Shown here piece after piece: positions 9,309 to 17,972 of a stretch of DNA of 64,000 bases. Below the pieces are notes generated by a model. That model searched no databases and was not told the DNA's origin. It was given only the letters and a program-made list of their open reading frames with translations. The number at the start of each line of letters is the position of its first letter. Positions within the stretch are counted from its first letter, which is position 1. Position numbers and translations under genes: made by a program. Origin of the DNA: Novosphingobium profundi (GTDB lineage: Bacteria > Pseudomonadota > Alphaproteobacteria > Sphingomonadales > Sphingomonadaceae); the NCBI RefSeq assembly GCF_020524485.1, contig NZ_JAIVLF010000007.1:164787-228786 (forward strand). The letters are read 5' to 3'.

Positions 9309-9565
9309 GCATCCCCCTCTTCGAAGAGTTCCGATTGAAGGCCGGTCAGTGCGGCCGCCTGGAGCAGGGCCGGCGAGGCTTCGATACGCGCCCCACCGCC
9401 ACTGCGGCGGGCCGAGACCAGAAGCTGGAGAACCGCCTGTCCGACATGCTCGACGCTGCTGCCATCGATCTCGATAGGCGCATTGCCGACAGCGCCTACG
9501 AGTTCGGGCCAAAGAGCTTCGGCAGCGGCGCGGTCACACCGAACCGGCAGAGAGATGGTTCCCAT
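9305..9565 (-). CDS. STAS-domain protein, first gene of the chemotaxis operon
   Basis: An 86-residue protein with the anti-sigma-antagonist/STAS pattern: a short strand-rich N-terminus (GTISLPVRCDRAAAEALW), then IEIDGSSVEHVGQAVLQLLVSA, where the conserved STAS Asp/Ser region (DGSSVEHVG) corresponds to the usual phosphorylatable loop. Such small STAS proteins often head che operons in alphaproteobacteria with an unclear role. The ATG at 9565 is preceded by GAGGGGG at good spacing; a TTG further upstream at 9589 is less likely. It overlaps cheA by four bases. Confidence 0.75.
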   Translation of the reverse strand: MGTISLPVRCDRAAAEALWPELVGAVGNAPIEIDGSSVEHVGQAVLQLLVSARRSGGGARIEASPALLQAAALTGLQSELFEEGDA

Positions 9566-9859
9566 CAAAACGCCCCCCTCACGCCCCAAAGCGCAGGCTG
9601 GAGTGGTTCAGGCAAGTCCCGTGGCGGAACGGCATGCGGTTCGATAACTGCGACATAAAACCCTCGCGGATGCGATCGCCGAACTGTCAGGGCCGAGGTG
9701 GCCGGGGCGTCGACCGGGGAGTTAGCCGCGCGGCTGCCAACAGCGGGTTTGCCTCAATCTCCGGCATTTTGCGTAAGGCGCTTAAGGGAAATCGTCGCAG
9801 CCATTGACTTACCTCCGTGCCGATCCGGCAGTCCGGAAGCACAAGAGAGGTTTCACTCC
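9566..9859. other. Divergent promoter region between the che operon and the cheB paralogue
   Basis: The gap of 294 bases must hold promoters for both the minus-strand operon and the plus-strand cheB paralogue. I looked for a flagellar sigma-28 motif and found only a TAAA...GCCG pair with wrong spacing (around 9655-9690), so no promoter is assigned. Confidence 0.5.
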
Positions 9860-10909
9860 ATGCATGACGCCCGCGTCCTGGTAGTCGACGATTCCGCGGC
9901 GATGCGCGCCCTGTTCTGCGATGTCCTGGAGCAATCCAAGAACATCCGTGTCATCGGCACCGCCGCCAATGCCGCCGAAGCGCGCGAACAGATCGCTGAG
10001 CTCCAGCCGAATGTCGTCACGCTCGATGTCGAAATGCCCGGCATGAGCGGTATCGAATTCCTCGAAGAGATCATGAACGGGGGTAACCCCCTGCCCGTGG
10101 TCATGCTCTCCAGCCTGACCCAGAGCGGGACCGAGACCTCGCTCAAGGCCTTTGAACTTGGCGCGGTGGAATGCTTTCCCAAGCCTCTCAAGGCCACCCC
10201 GGAACAGTTCGCCAAGACGGTCGGAAAACTGGGCAAGATCGTCCTCGCCGCGGCCAATTCCAACGTGCGCGACAAGCCCCGCCCCAAGGCCGCCCGCGGC
10301 GAGGGCGAGGCGGATGACGACAGCGGCTACCAGTCCAGCGGCATGATCGCAGCCTTCAGCACCTCCATGGGCGGCGTCGATGCCCTCACCGAAGTGCTCG
10401 GGCAGTATCCCAAGGCCTGCCCGCCCACCGTCATCATCCTGCAGACCGAGCCGATGCTGGCCGAAATGTTCATCGCCAAGGCCGACAAGGACTGCCGGTG
10501 CGCCGTCGTGGCCGCCGCCGACGGCGCCGAACTCAAGCCCGGCACGGTGCACATTGCCTACGATCCTGCCCGGCATGTGATCGTCGAACCGGGCACGCCA
10601 GCCAGGCTCCGCCTGGTGGAGCGCGATCCGGTGGGCGGTTTCCGGCCTTCCGCGACGCTTCTTTTCGGCTCACTGTCGCGCGGCAACATGCCCGCGATCG
10701 GCGCCGTACTCACCGGTATGGGCGAGGACGGCGCCAAGGGGCTCAAACTGCTCCAGGCGGCGGGCTGCCGCACGCTGGCGCAGGACCGGAACACGGCCAC
10801 CGTCCCGCAGGCCCCCGCCGCCGCCGTCGAGGCCGGGGCGGCGAGCGCGGAACTGGGGCTTGCCGAACTGGCCGCCGACATCCTCACCAATTGCGCAGCT
10901 ACCAGCTAG
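9860..10909 (+). CDS. CheB-like protein with receiver and degenerate methylesterase domain
   Basis: A 349-residue CheB paralogue. The receiver is intact (Asp56 in TLDVEMPGM, Lys in CFPKPL), but the C-terminal methylesterase-like domain deviates: the nucleophile motif reads STSMGG (Ser169), the catalytic His is replaced by Gln195 (VIILQTEP instead of VIVQHVNP), while Asp290 in TGMGEDGA is kept. It is therefore probably inactive as an esterase, or acts as a regulatory or phosphate-sink partner. It is divergent from the che operon. The ATG at 9860 was chosen because it gives a normal receiver N-terminus and follows AGAGAGG. Confidence 0.85.
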   Translation: MHDARVLVVDDSAAMRALFCDVLEQSKNIRVIGTAANAAEAREQIAELQPNVVTLDVEMPGMSGIEFLEEIMNGGNPLPVVMLSSLTQSGTETSLKAFELGAVECFPKPLKATPEQFAKTVGKLGKIVLAAANSNVRDKPRPKAARGEGEADDDSGYQSSGMIAAFSTSMGGVDALTEVLGQYPKACPPTVIILQTEPMLAEMFIAKADKDCRCAVVAAADGAELKPGTVHIAYDPARHVIVEPGTPARLRLVERDPVGGFRPSATLLFGSLSRGNMPAIGAVLTGMGEDGAKGLKLLQAAGCRTLAQDRNTATVPQAPAAAVEAGAASAELGLAELAADILTNCAATS

Positions 10910-10954
10910 AGCGTCCCCAGCCGCGATAGGCGGCAAACGAAGGCCGCTGGTGGC

Positions 10955-12511
10955 CTAGTGCCCCGACGCCGGTTTCATGCCGCGTTTGGGCCTGGGGGCG
11001 AACCAGATCGCAAAGGCGGCGACCAGAAGCGCGATGGCCGAATACATGGCAACGTGCACCGTGGCCTGCGCCTGGGCCTGCAGGGCCACGATCCGCTCGA
11101 TTGCAGAACGCGCCATTTCGAGTGGCATGCCCTGCGCTTGCAGCGCCGACATCGTGCGGTCCGTGTGGTTCATGCTGGCCACCAGATCGGCGCCATCGCT
11201 GCGCTCCAGGTTCGCCCAAAGGGTCGTCACGATCGAGGTGCCGATGGCCCCTGCCAGGGTACGCCCGAAATTCGAGATCCCCGCCGCCGAGGCGGTTTCG
11301 TCCGGATCCACGGAGGCCAGGCCAATGGTCGTCAACGGCACGATCATGAAGGCGACACCTATGCCCTGGATCAGCTGCGGGAAAGCCACCTGCCAGAGAG
11401 TGGAATCGGTTGACCAGTACGTGCGCAGGTACGCGCAGAAGGCCAGCCACGAGACGCCCAGGAACACCAGCAGCCGGGGATCGGCGCGCTGCATGAGCTT
11501 GGGCACAATAGGCGATGCGAAGACTGCCAGGACACCCGCTGGCGCCATGGCGATGCCTGCCCAGGTCGCGGTATATCCCATTCCTCCCTGCAGCCACTGA
11601 GGCACGATGACCACGGCCGAGAAGTAGGTTGCGAAGGCCAGCGCCAGGGCAAACGTCGAAGCGCTGAACCCTCGGTGTCGGAACACCGCGAGATCGACGA
11701 TGGGGTGCTCTTCGGTCAGCTCCCAGATCACGAAGATCACGAAGAAGATGACTGCAACGACCGCAAGGATGCAAATCGTGGTGTTGTGGAACCAGTCCCG
11801 ATCATGCCCGAGATCGAGCATCATCTGGAATGCCCCAACCCAGATCACGAGAAGGGCGAGCCCGACCTTGTCGATCGGCAGATAGCGCTTGGGCGAAGCC
11901 ACATCGCGCAGCAGATAGGCAAGCGAGAGGAAGACCGCGACCACAATCGGCACGTTGATCAGGAAGATCCAGCGCCAGTCCCAGTTGTCCGAGATATAGC
12001 CACCCAGTATCGGCCCCGCGATCGGCGCGACAACGACGGTCATCGCCCACATCGCCATTGCCTTGGGATGCGATTCACGCGGGAAGATCTTGAGCAGCAG
12101 CGTCTGCGAGAGCGGCATCAACGGCCCGCCGCACAGCCCCTGCCCCAAGCGGAAGATAAGAAGGACCGTCAGGTTGCCCGAGACACCGCAAAGGGCCGAG
12201 AACAGACCAAAGCCAAGGATCGACATCAGGAACATCCGGACCACACCGAAGCGTCCCGCCAGCCAGCCCGTCAAGGGAACACAGATCGCCTCGGCGACCG
12301 CGTACGTGGTGATCACCCAGGTCCCGCTCTCGGTGGAAACGGCAAGTCCGCCTGCGATATGCGGCACCGAAACATTGGCGATCGTCATGTCCAGCACGAC
12401 CACGAAGTTCGCCATCGCGAGGACGAAGGCGGTGATCGCAAGCTTGGCGCCGGAGAAGGTCCCGTCCTGCCCGGGCGGTGAGGTCGGCGCAGCGGCCGCG
12501 TCCTGTGCCAT
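10955..12511 (-). CDS. DHA2-family MFS drug efflux permease (EmrB-like)
   Basis: A 518-residue inner-membrane permease with 14 predicted helices, the drug/proton antiporter-2 type. Motifs include the N-terminal VLDMTIANVSVPHIAGGL and the TM5 signature GPILGGYISDNWDWRWIFLINVPI. It should form a tripartite pump with the adaptor and outer-membrane factor encoded upstream in the same operon; its start overlaps the adaptor stop (TAATG). A cytoplasmic N-terminal tail of about 20 residues precedes TM1. Substrate unknown; toxic hydrophobic compounds are typical for the family. Confidence 0.92.
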   Translation of the reverse strand: MAQDAAAAPTSPPGQDGTFSGAKLAITAFVLAMANFVVVLDMTIANVSVPHIAGGLAVSTESGTWVITTYAVAEAICVPLTGWLAGRFGVVRMFLMSILGFGLFSALCGVSGNLTVLLIFRLGQGLCGGPLMPLSQTLLLKIFPRESHPKAMAMWAMTVVVAPIAGPILGGYISDNWDWRWIFLINVPIVVAVFLSLAYLLRDVASPKRYLPIDKVGLALLVIWVGAFQMMLDLGHDRDWFHNTTICILAVVAVIFFVIFVIWELTEEHPIVDLAVFRHRGFSASTFALALAFATYFSAVVIVPQWLQGGMGYTATWAGIAMAPAGVLAVFASPIVPKLMQRADPRLLVFLGVSWLAFCAYLRTYWSTDSTLWQVAFPQLIQGIGVAFMIVPLTTIGLASVDPDETASAAGISNFGRTLAGAIGTSIVTTLWANLERSDGADLVASMNHTDRTMSALQAQGMPLEMARSAIERIVALQAQAQATVHVAMYSAIALLVAAFAIWFAPRPKRGMKPASGH

Positions 12512-13671
12512 TACCGCTCGCTCGTCAGGTCGATCTCGGCTTCCATCGAAAGTCCCACGCGCAAGGGGTGGGCCTTCAATTCGTCCCTGTCGAGCTCGAT
12601 GCGCACCGGAAGGCGCTGCACGACCTTGATCCAGTTGCCCGTCGCGTTCTGGGCCGGGATCAGCGAGAAGGCTGCGCCCGTCCCGCCCGAGAAACCGACG
12701 ACCTTGCCGTGATACTCGACATCGCCGCCATAGAAGTCGGAGGTCAGCGTAGCGCTCTGCCCGGCCCGCACCTTTCCGAGCTTGTCTTCCTTGAAGTTGG
12801 CATCGACATAGAGCTTGTCGACCGGGACAATGACCATCGCGGGCGAACCATCCTGGATCTTCTGGCCAACCTGGATCGAACGCTGCGCCACGACGCCCGC
12901 AATCGGCGCGCGCACGACCGTGCGTTCAAGGTCCAGCTTGGCAGCCTCATAGCGGGCCTGGGCCAGCTTGATCTCGGGCGCGGTCTCCACGTCGGTTCCC
13001 TTCGTCAGGGCAACGGCAGCCTGCTCCTGCTGCCGCGCGCTGACGGCGCTGGCCTGGGCCTGCTTGAGCGCGGCTCGCGCCTGTTCGAAGGCCGCCTGAG
13101 CCGAATCCAGCGCCTGCTTCGCCGAGGTCAGTTCCTCGGTCGACACGGCACCCGAGCCCGCAAGAGCATCGCGCCGAGTAAAGTCCGAGGTAGCCTTGGT
13201 CAGATCGGCCCGAGCCGCCTGAAGATTGGCCCGCGCGGTATCGATCTGCGCCTGGTTGGCATCTGCCGCCGCAGCCAGGGCCTCGTTGTTGGCAAGAGAT
13301 TGCCCGTACATTCGCTTGGCGCGCTCCAGGTTCGCTTCCGCTTCGGCCAGCGCGATCTTCTGGTCCTTGTCCTCGATACGGAACAGGAGCTGCCCCTTGC
13401 GGACAGGCTGCGTATCCGTGACCAGAACCTCGATCACGCGGCCCGAGGTCAGCGGCGTGACATCGGCGTTTTCGCCAGCCACATAGGCGTTGTCAGTTGA
13501 GACCGAGCGGCTGCCGATGAAGAATTCATAGCCGCCCCACAGCACCGCCGCGACGGCCACGACCCCGCCCAGCCCCATGAGGAGCGTCTTGCGCTTGCTC
13601 TTGGGGATGACGCTGCCCTTTTCCGGTACGCCCTCGGCCCCGGCCCCGCCGCCCGTGTTCGTGTCAGTCAT
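12511..13671 (-). CDS. HlyD/EmrA-family periplasmic adaptor of the efflux pump
   Basis: A 386-residue membrane-fusion protein: short cytoplasmic tail, a single TM segment (LLMGLGGVVAVAAVLWGGYEF), barrel-sandwich strands, then a long alpha-helical hairpin (about residues 110-215, Ala/Gln/Glu-rich) and a return barrel domain with YVDANFKEDKL. It links the EmrB-like permease to the outer-membrane channel. The ATG at 13671 overlaps the stop of the outer-membrane factor by 8 bases, so all three pump genes are translationally coupled. Confidence 0.92.
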   Translation of the reverse strand: MTDTNTGGGAGAEGVPEKGSVIPKSKRKTLLMGLGGVVAVAAVLWGGYEFFIGSRSVSTDNAYVAGENADVTPLTSGRVIEVLVTDTQPVRKGQLLFRIEDKDQKIALAEAEANLERAKRMYGQSLANNEALAAAADANQAQIDTARANLQAARADLTKATSDFTRRDALAGSGAVSTEELTSAKQALDSAQAAFEQARAALKQAQASAVSARQQEQAAVALTKGTDVETAPEIKLAQARYEAAKLDLERTVVRAPIAGVVAQRSIQVGQKIQDGSPAMVIVPVDKLYVDANFKEDKLGKVRAGQSATLTSDFYGGDVEYHGKVVGFSGGTGAAFSLIPAQNATGNWIKVVQRLPVRIELDRDELKAHPLRVGLSMEAEIDLTSER

Positions 13672-15121
13672 CGCTATTGGCTTTCTCGTCGTTTTCTTCG
13701 GCATAACCGCCGCCAAGCGCGCGCTTGAGCGCGACATCGCTGGCGAGCGTTGCAAATTGGGCATCCAGCGCGGAGAGGCGCGCGTCGAGTTCGGAAGTCT
13801 GGCTGGCCAGGACCTCAATGTAGGTGGTGAGCCCCGCCCCATAGCGCTGCGAGGCGAGACCGAACGCGGCCTTGGCCTCGGTCTCGACTGCCAGGGCGTG
13901 CTCTCGCTGACGAGACGCGGAATCGCGGCTCGCAATCGCATCTGCGACTTCCTGCAGAGCCTCGATAACGGTCTTGTTGTAGCTCGCGACCATCGAATCG
14001 TACCCGGCCCGCGCCACACGGTAGCGACCGGACAGGGCGCCCCCCTGGAAGATAGGCAGGCTGACCGCCGCACCCGCGCTGCCATAGTCCGAACCGTCGT
14101 CGAACAGATTGGAAATCCCGAGCGACGTCAAACCGATCAGGCCACCAAGAGAAACGTCGGGCAGGAACGACTTGCGGGCATATTCCGTGCCGCTTTGCGA
14201 AGCCTCGACAATACGGCGCGCTGCGACGATGTCCGGTCTGCGACCGGCAAGAGCGATTCCCGCATCTGCCGGCACGCGCGTCATCGCGATACCGTCAAGG
14301 GGTGCCGGTACAAGATCCTGCGTCCGATCCGGTCCCGCCCCCAGAAGAGCCGCGAGCGCGTGGCGCCGCCTGGCGATCTGCTCACGATTGGCGACGATCA
14401 GCCCCCGCGCACGGGCCACTTCGGCCCGTGCCTGGCGCAGTGGCACCTCGTTCTCCAGTCCTTGTTCAAACCGCTTGGCCGTAAGCTCCTCGGAGCTTTC
14501 CCGCACATCCAGCGCTTCCTCGAGGACTTTCTCGCGCTCCAGCAAGCGTGCGAGGTCGAAATAGGACGAGGCGATTTCGCTGGTCAGGACGAGCTCTGCC
14601 TGCCGCACTTCGGCAAGGGCCGCCTCCGTGGCCGAGGTAGCGGCCGCAAGGAGCGCGCGGTTCTTGCCCCAGATGTCCAGGTTCCAGTTCGCGGACAGGG
14701 CCAGGGTCCCGTAGTCTTCCCAGCCCTGCGGAAGGGCGGACGCCGGAGTTCCGTTGTTGTAGCTCTGCTTGGCGAATTCACCCGAGCCTTGCGCGCCCAG
14801 CGAAGGCAGCACGCTCGAACGCGATGCCTGCAGCGCACCGCGCGCCTGGCGCACCCGAGCAATCGCGGAGGCCAGATCCGGCGAATCCGTGAGGGCTGCC
14901 TCGATCAGGCCATCGAGTTGCGGGTCGTCATAGCCCCGCCACCACTGGGACGGCGGCCATTCCTCGCCCTGTCCGGCAGCCGTGATCGACCGCTCCATTT
15001 CGAACGAAGATAGCGGTCGTATCTCGGGCTTGGGCCCCAGGTCCGGCGCACATCCGGCAAGCGAAATCGTGGCAGCCAAGAGGAAACTTGCTGCGACTCG
15101 TGAGGGGAATATCGTACTCAT
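13664..15121 (-). CDS. Outer-membrane efflux lipoprotein (NodT/TolC family)
   Basis: A 485-residue outer-membrane factor. A lipoprotein signal ends in LLAATISLAGC with the acylated Cys near residue 24. The mature part shows the two OEP repeats of long helices, with sequence typical of the NodT type (EWPPSQWWRGYDDPQLDGLIEAAL; LAGRRPDIVAARRIVEASQ). It forms the channel of the tripartite efflux pump and is the first gene of the operon. The ATG at 15121 lies just after a promoter bracketed by inverted repeats, divergent from tetR. Confidence 0.92.
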   Translation of the reverse strand: MSTIFPSRVAASFLLAATISLAGCAPDLGPKPEIRPLSSFEMERSITAAGQGEEWPPSQWWRGYDDPQLDGLIEAALTDSPDLASAIARVRQARGALQASRSSVLPSLGAQGSGEFAKQSYNNGTPASALPQGWEDYGTLALSANWNLDIWGKNRALLAAATSATEAALAEVRQAELVLTSEIASSYFDLARLLEREKVLEEALDVRESSEELTAKRFEQGLENEVPLRQARAEVARARGLIVANREQIARRRHALAALLGAGPDRTQDLVPAPLDGIAMTRVPADAGIALAGRRPDIVAARRIVEASQSGTEYARKSFLPDVSLGGLIGLTSLGISNLFDDGSDYGSAGAAVSLPIFQGGALSGRYRVARAGYDSMVASYNKTVIEALQEVADAIASRDSASRQREHALAVETEAKAAFGLASQRYGAGLTTYIEVLASQTSELDARLSALDAQFATLASDVALKRALGGGYAEENDEKANSDD

Positions 15122-15122
15122 C

Positions 15123-15176
15123 AGTACACTTTTTATCGTTGCATCACTTGCAAGAGTCAACGGAAAAGTGTACTAC
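15123..15176 (-). promoter_or_regulatory. Divergent promoter with putative TetR operator
   Basis: On the minus strand a promoter TTGACT - 17 bp - GATAAA (15160-15155 and 15137-15132) fires toward the efflux operon. An 11-bp perfect inverted repeat, AGTACACTTTT at 15123-15133 and AAAAGTGTACT at 15164-15174, brackets both boxes. On the plus strand TTGCAA (15148) - 17 bp - TACTAC (15171) is a plausible tetR promoter overlapping the right half-site. The arrangement suggests that the TetR protein represses both directions; binding itself is inferred. Confidence 0.65.
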
Positions 15177-15187
15177 CTAGTTTAGGT

Positions 15188-15808
15188 ATGGATCAGAACA
15201 TTGGGAAACGGGAGCGCAACAAGGCGCGCAAGCGGGCCGAGATCGTGGAGGCCGCCCGCACGTCCTTCCTTGAGCAAGGATACGCCGCAACGAGCATGAG
15301 CGCGGTTGCCGATGCCCTGAGTTGCTCGAAAGCGACCATGTGGTCGCATTTTGCATCGAAAGAGGATCTGTTCGCAGCCGTCATTGACGACCTGGTGGGG
15401 CAATTCTCACAGGAAATCGATGAAGTCCTGACCCGCCAGACGTTCTCCTGTCCGGCACTGCACCGGGCGTGCCTGCGGTTTCTCGACTGTCTTCTCAAGG
15501 ATCATTCGATCCGCCTCTTCCGCCTCGTGCTGAGCGAGGGCGAACGCTTCCCCGAAATCAACGAAATGTTCTACACCCGGGGCCCTGAAAAAGTCCGGCG
15601 CGAGGTCCATCGCTTTTTCTCCACTGCATTTTGCGAAGACGATGCCCAGCGCCTCACCACCGTGATTACCTGGGCGATGACAGGCTTTCGTACCGACATT
15701 CTGCTGCGCCCGGTAAAGCCCGATGCCGCGGAATGCGAAGCCTTCGTCGACGATCTCATCGCCTCGATCGACTGGGAGCGGCTGAGTCCCCGCCGGTCCA
15801 ACACCTGA
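15188..15808 (+). CDS. TetR/AcrR-family transcriptional regulator of the efflux operon
   Basis: A 206-residue repressor. The N-terminal HTH (residues about 14-60) reads AEIVEAARTSFLEQGYAATSMSAVADALSCSKATMWSHFASKEDLF with a TetR-type recognition helix; the C-terminal ligand domain has two Cys-rich helices. It is divergent from the efflux operon with 66 bases between starts, which contain matched operator half-sites, so self-regulation and repression of the pump are likely. The ATG at 15188 lies only a few bases from the predicted transcription start, so the mRNA may be nearly leaderless. Confidence 0.9.
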   Translation: MDQNIGKRERNKARKRAEIVEAARTSFLEQGYAATSMSAVADALSCSKATMWSHFASKEDLFAAVIDDLVGQFSQEIDEVLTRQTFSCPALHRACLRFLDCLLKDHSIRLFRLVLSEGERFPEINEMFYTRGPEKVRREVHRFFSTAFCEDDAQRLTTVITWAMTGFRTDILLRPVKPDAAECEAFVDDLIASIDWERLSPRRSNT

Positions 15809-15813
15809 AGCTC

Positions 15814-15842
15814 CCGGGACAACTCAGGCCCGGTGCTTTTTT
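15814..15842 (+). terminator. Weak terminator after tetR
   Basis: Short stem CCGGG / CCCGG with a 10-base loop, followed by TG C and six T. It starts five bases after the tetR stop and would separate tetR from the asparaginase gene. Confidence 0.4.
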
Positions 15843-15872
15843 ACCTACGGCAAGGCTGCTAAAGCGACAGGC

Positions 15873-16364
15873 ATGAACCACTCCCCCATTCTCGTCGTCA
15901 CGACCGGCGGTACGATCGACAAACACTATTTCGACGCCCTCAGCGAATACCAGATCACCGAAAGCGTGATGGGCAAGCTGCTCGAGACAGCACGGGTCGC
16001 GCACCCTTTCCGTATCGTGGAACTGCTGCGCAAGGACAGCCTGGAACTCACCGAGGAAGACCGCGACCTGATCGCCCAGACGATCCGCGCCGCTCCCGAG
16101 ACGCGGATCGTGCTTACCCACGGCACCGACACCATGACCGAGACCGCACAGGCGCTCGCTGGCATTCAGGACAAGACGATTGTCCTGTGCGGCGCCCTGA
16201 CCCCAGCCAGATTCGCCGAAAGCGATGCGGCGTTCAATCTCGGCATGGCCTTCGCCACGGCGCAGACCGCCGCGCCCGGCGTCTGGATCACCATGAGCGG
16301 CACCGTCTTTAACGGCCTGCAGGTGCGTAAGGACCGCGAGGCGGGCAAGTTCGTCGATATCTGA
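15873..16364 (+). CDS. Half-length asparaginase/glutaminase N-terminal domain protein
   Basis: A 163-residue cytoplasmic protein that is only the N-terminal domain of type I/II asparaginases, which are normally 320-350 residues. The catalytic residues visible in this domain are kept: Thr14 in TGGTI, Thr85-Asp86 in HGTDT, and a Lys before VLCGAL. The C-terminal domain, which completes the active site in the usual tetramer, is absent and no remnant is seen downstream. Stand-alone proteins of this size are known in proteobacteria, so this may be a real short family rather than a broken gene. The activity is uncertain. Confidence 0.8.
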   Translation: MNHSPILVVTTGGTIDKHYFDALSEYQITESVMGKLLETARVAHPFRIVELLRKDSLELTEEDRDLIAQTIRAAPETRIVLTHGTDTMTETAQALAGIQDKTIVLCGALTPARFAESDAAFNLGMAFATAQTAAPGVWITMSGTVFNGLQVRKDREAGKFVDI

Positions 16365-16514
16365 GGCCCCCGCTTAGGCAAGTTCCACAGGTCCCGGCTT
16401 CGTGACTTCCCAACCAATTGCCCCTTAGCCTGAGCGCTCTCCCGACACGTGCAGGTACCTGGCCTCGTGCCTGACCCGCGCGGGGGATGAGAGAGCTTTC
16501 GCGAGGGGGCAGGC

Positions 16515-17972
16515 GTGACAACGACGATTTCCTGCGGGCACGAACTTCCGGGCGCCCTGCTCTATGCTCCCATCGGCGCTCTGATCATTGAGCGCACAGG
16601 CCTTATCTTCGGTGCGAACGCCAGCGCCGCGAATCTTCTTGGCGAGTCCGATCCCGAACCGCTGCGCCATTCGCTGATCTATACCTGGCTCAAGGAAAGC
16701 GACTCGGAAACCCTGCGTCACATGGTCGACGTCCACTTTCAGGCGCCGGTCGAGACACGTGCGGGTTGGACCCGCCGCATGACGATTCCCAGCGTTGACG
16801 GCTCCGAACGTCCGGTTGAACTTACGCTATCCCCCTTCCCCGAGTCTCCAGAAGCCAATGCCATTGTGTTCGTGCGCAGTCTCGAACGCATCATGACCGC
16901 CGAACGGCGCTTCGCCCAGATATTCGAGAACCTCCCCGTCGGCCTTCTCGTCGTCGACAGCCGCCAACGTATCGTCAAGGCGAACCGGACGCTCGGCGCC
17001 GATTTCGGCTATTCCCGGGAGGAGTTGATCGGCCAGTCGCTGGCCATGCTGATCCCCGAACGCTACCGCTCTGCACATCGCGATCATCTACAGGGGTACG
17101 TAAAAAGCCCCAGTTCGCGGATGATGGGGGTTGGAAGAGACCTCACCGGGCTGCATCGCTCAGGGCAGGAGTTCCCGATCGAGATCGCTCTCACCCGCCA
17201 CGAGAACGCCAGCCAGCCGCTGTACATGGCCATCGTCACCGACATCACACACCGCAAGCGCTCCGAAGTCGCCATGCAGCAGACCAACGCCCAATTGGAA
17301 GAATTCACCTATGTCGCCAGCCACGACTTGCGCTCCCCCTTGCGGGGTATCGCCGACCTCGTCAGCTGGATCCGCGAAGACCTCGAGGGCCATGAACTCC
17401 CCCCCGATGTCGCCCGCAACTTCGAACGCGTCGCGATCCGGATCGAACGTGCCGAACAGATGATCGACGACCTCTTGAACTACGCCCGTATCGGGGTACG
17501 CGACCCGCAGCTTGAAACTCTCCAGCCCCGAGACTTGATCGACGAGGTACTTGCGACGAGCAACATTCCGGGCAGTTTTTCCCTGGAGATAGATGTGGAT
17601 GCGGGCCCGCTGAAGGCCGCCCGTGCCCCCCTGTCCGCCTCGCTGAGGAACCTCCTCAGCAATGCGGTCAAGCACCACGGTTCGCCAGGCGGACGCATCC
17701 GTATTCAGGTCACCGAGGATGGGCGCTTCACGGTCTTCACCGTCGAGGATGACGGACAGGGAATTCCCTCTGGGAACGAAGAACGTATTTTCAAACTCTT
17801 CCACCGAGGATCGACCCGGGTGGAAGGCGACGGCGTCGGCCTCGCGTTCACCCGGCGCATGATCAATGCGAACGGCGGCATGATCTGCGTCACACCGCAC
17901 GGTGAGATGGGAGGCGCCCGCTTCGATATCTACTGGCCACGCATTCTGCTTCGGGAATTCAAGGATGGTTGA
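16515..17972 (+). CDS. PAS-domain sensor histidine kinase
   Basis: A 485-residue soluble kinase without membrane segments. Two PAS-like domains (about 10-115 and 130-250, the second with FENLPVGLLVVDSRQRIVKANRT and a PAC-type end) precede a HisKA domain with SHDLRSPLRG (phospho-accepting His) and a HATPase with N box LLSNAVKHHG and DGQGIP / GDGVGLAF. The start is GTG at 16515, preceded by GAGGGGG. It overlaps the next receiver gene by 8 bases. The resemblance is to phytochrome-like cytosolic kinases; it lacks GAF and bilin sites, so the input signal is unknown. Confidence 0.88.
   Translation: MTTTISCGHELPGALLYAPIGALIIERTGLIFGANASAANLLGESDPEPLRHSLIYTWLKESDSETLRHMVDVHFQAPVETRAGWTRRMTIPSVDGSERPVELTLSPFPESPEANAIVFVRSLERIMTAERRFAQIFENLPVGLLVVDSRQRIVKANRTLGADFGYSREELIGQSLAMLIPERYRSAHRDHLQGYVKSPSSRMMGVGRDLTGLHRSGQEFPIEIALTRHENASQPLYMAIVTDITHRKRSEVAMQQTNAQLEEFTYVASHDLRSPLRGIADLVSWIREDLEGHELPPDVARNFERVAIRIERAEQMIDDLLNYARIGVRDPQLETLQPRDLIDEVLATSNIPGSFSLEIDVDAGPLKAARAPLSASLRNLLSNAVKHHGSPGGRIRIQVTEDGRFTVFTVEDDGQGIPSGNEERIFKLFHRGSTRVEGDGVGLAFTRRMINANGGMICVTPHGEMGGARFDIYWPRILLREFKDG

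Noticed and set aside
9655..9690. Possible sigma-28 flagellar promoter before the cheB paralogue
   Set aside because: TAAA and GCCG elements are 18 rather than about 15 bases apart and the flanking bases do not fit the consensus.
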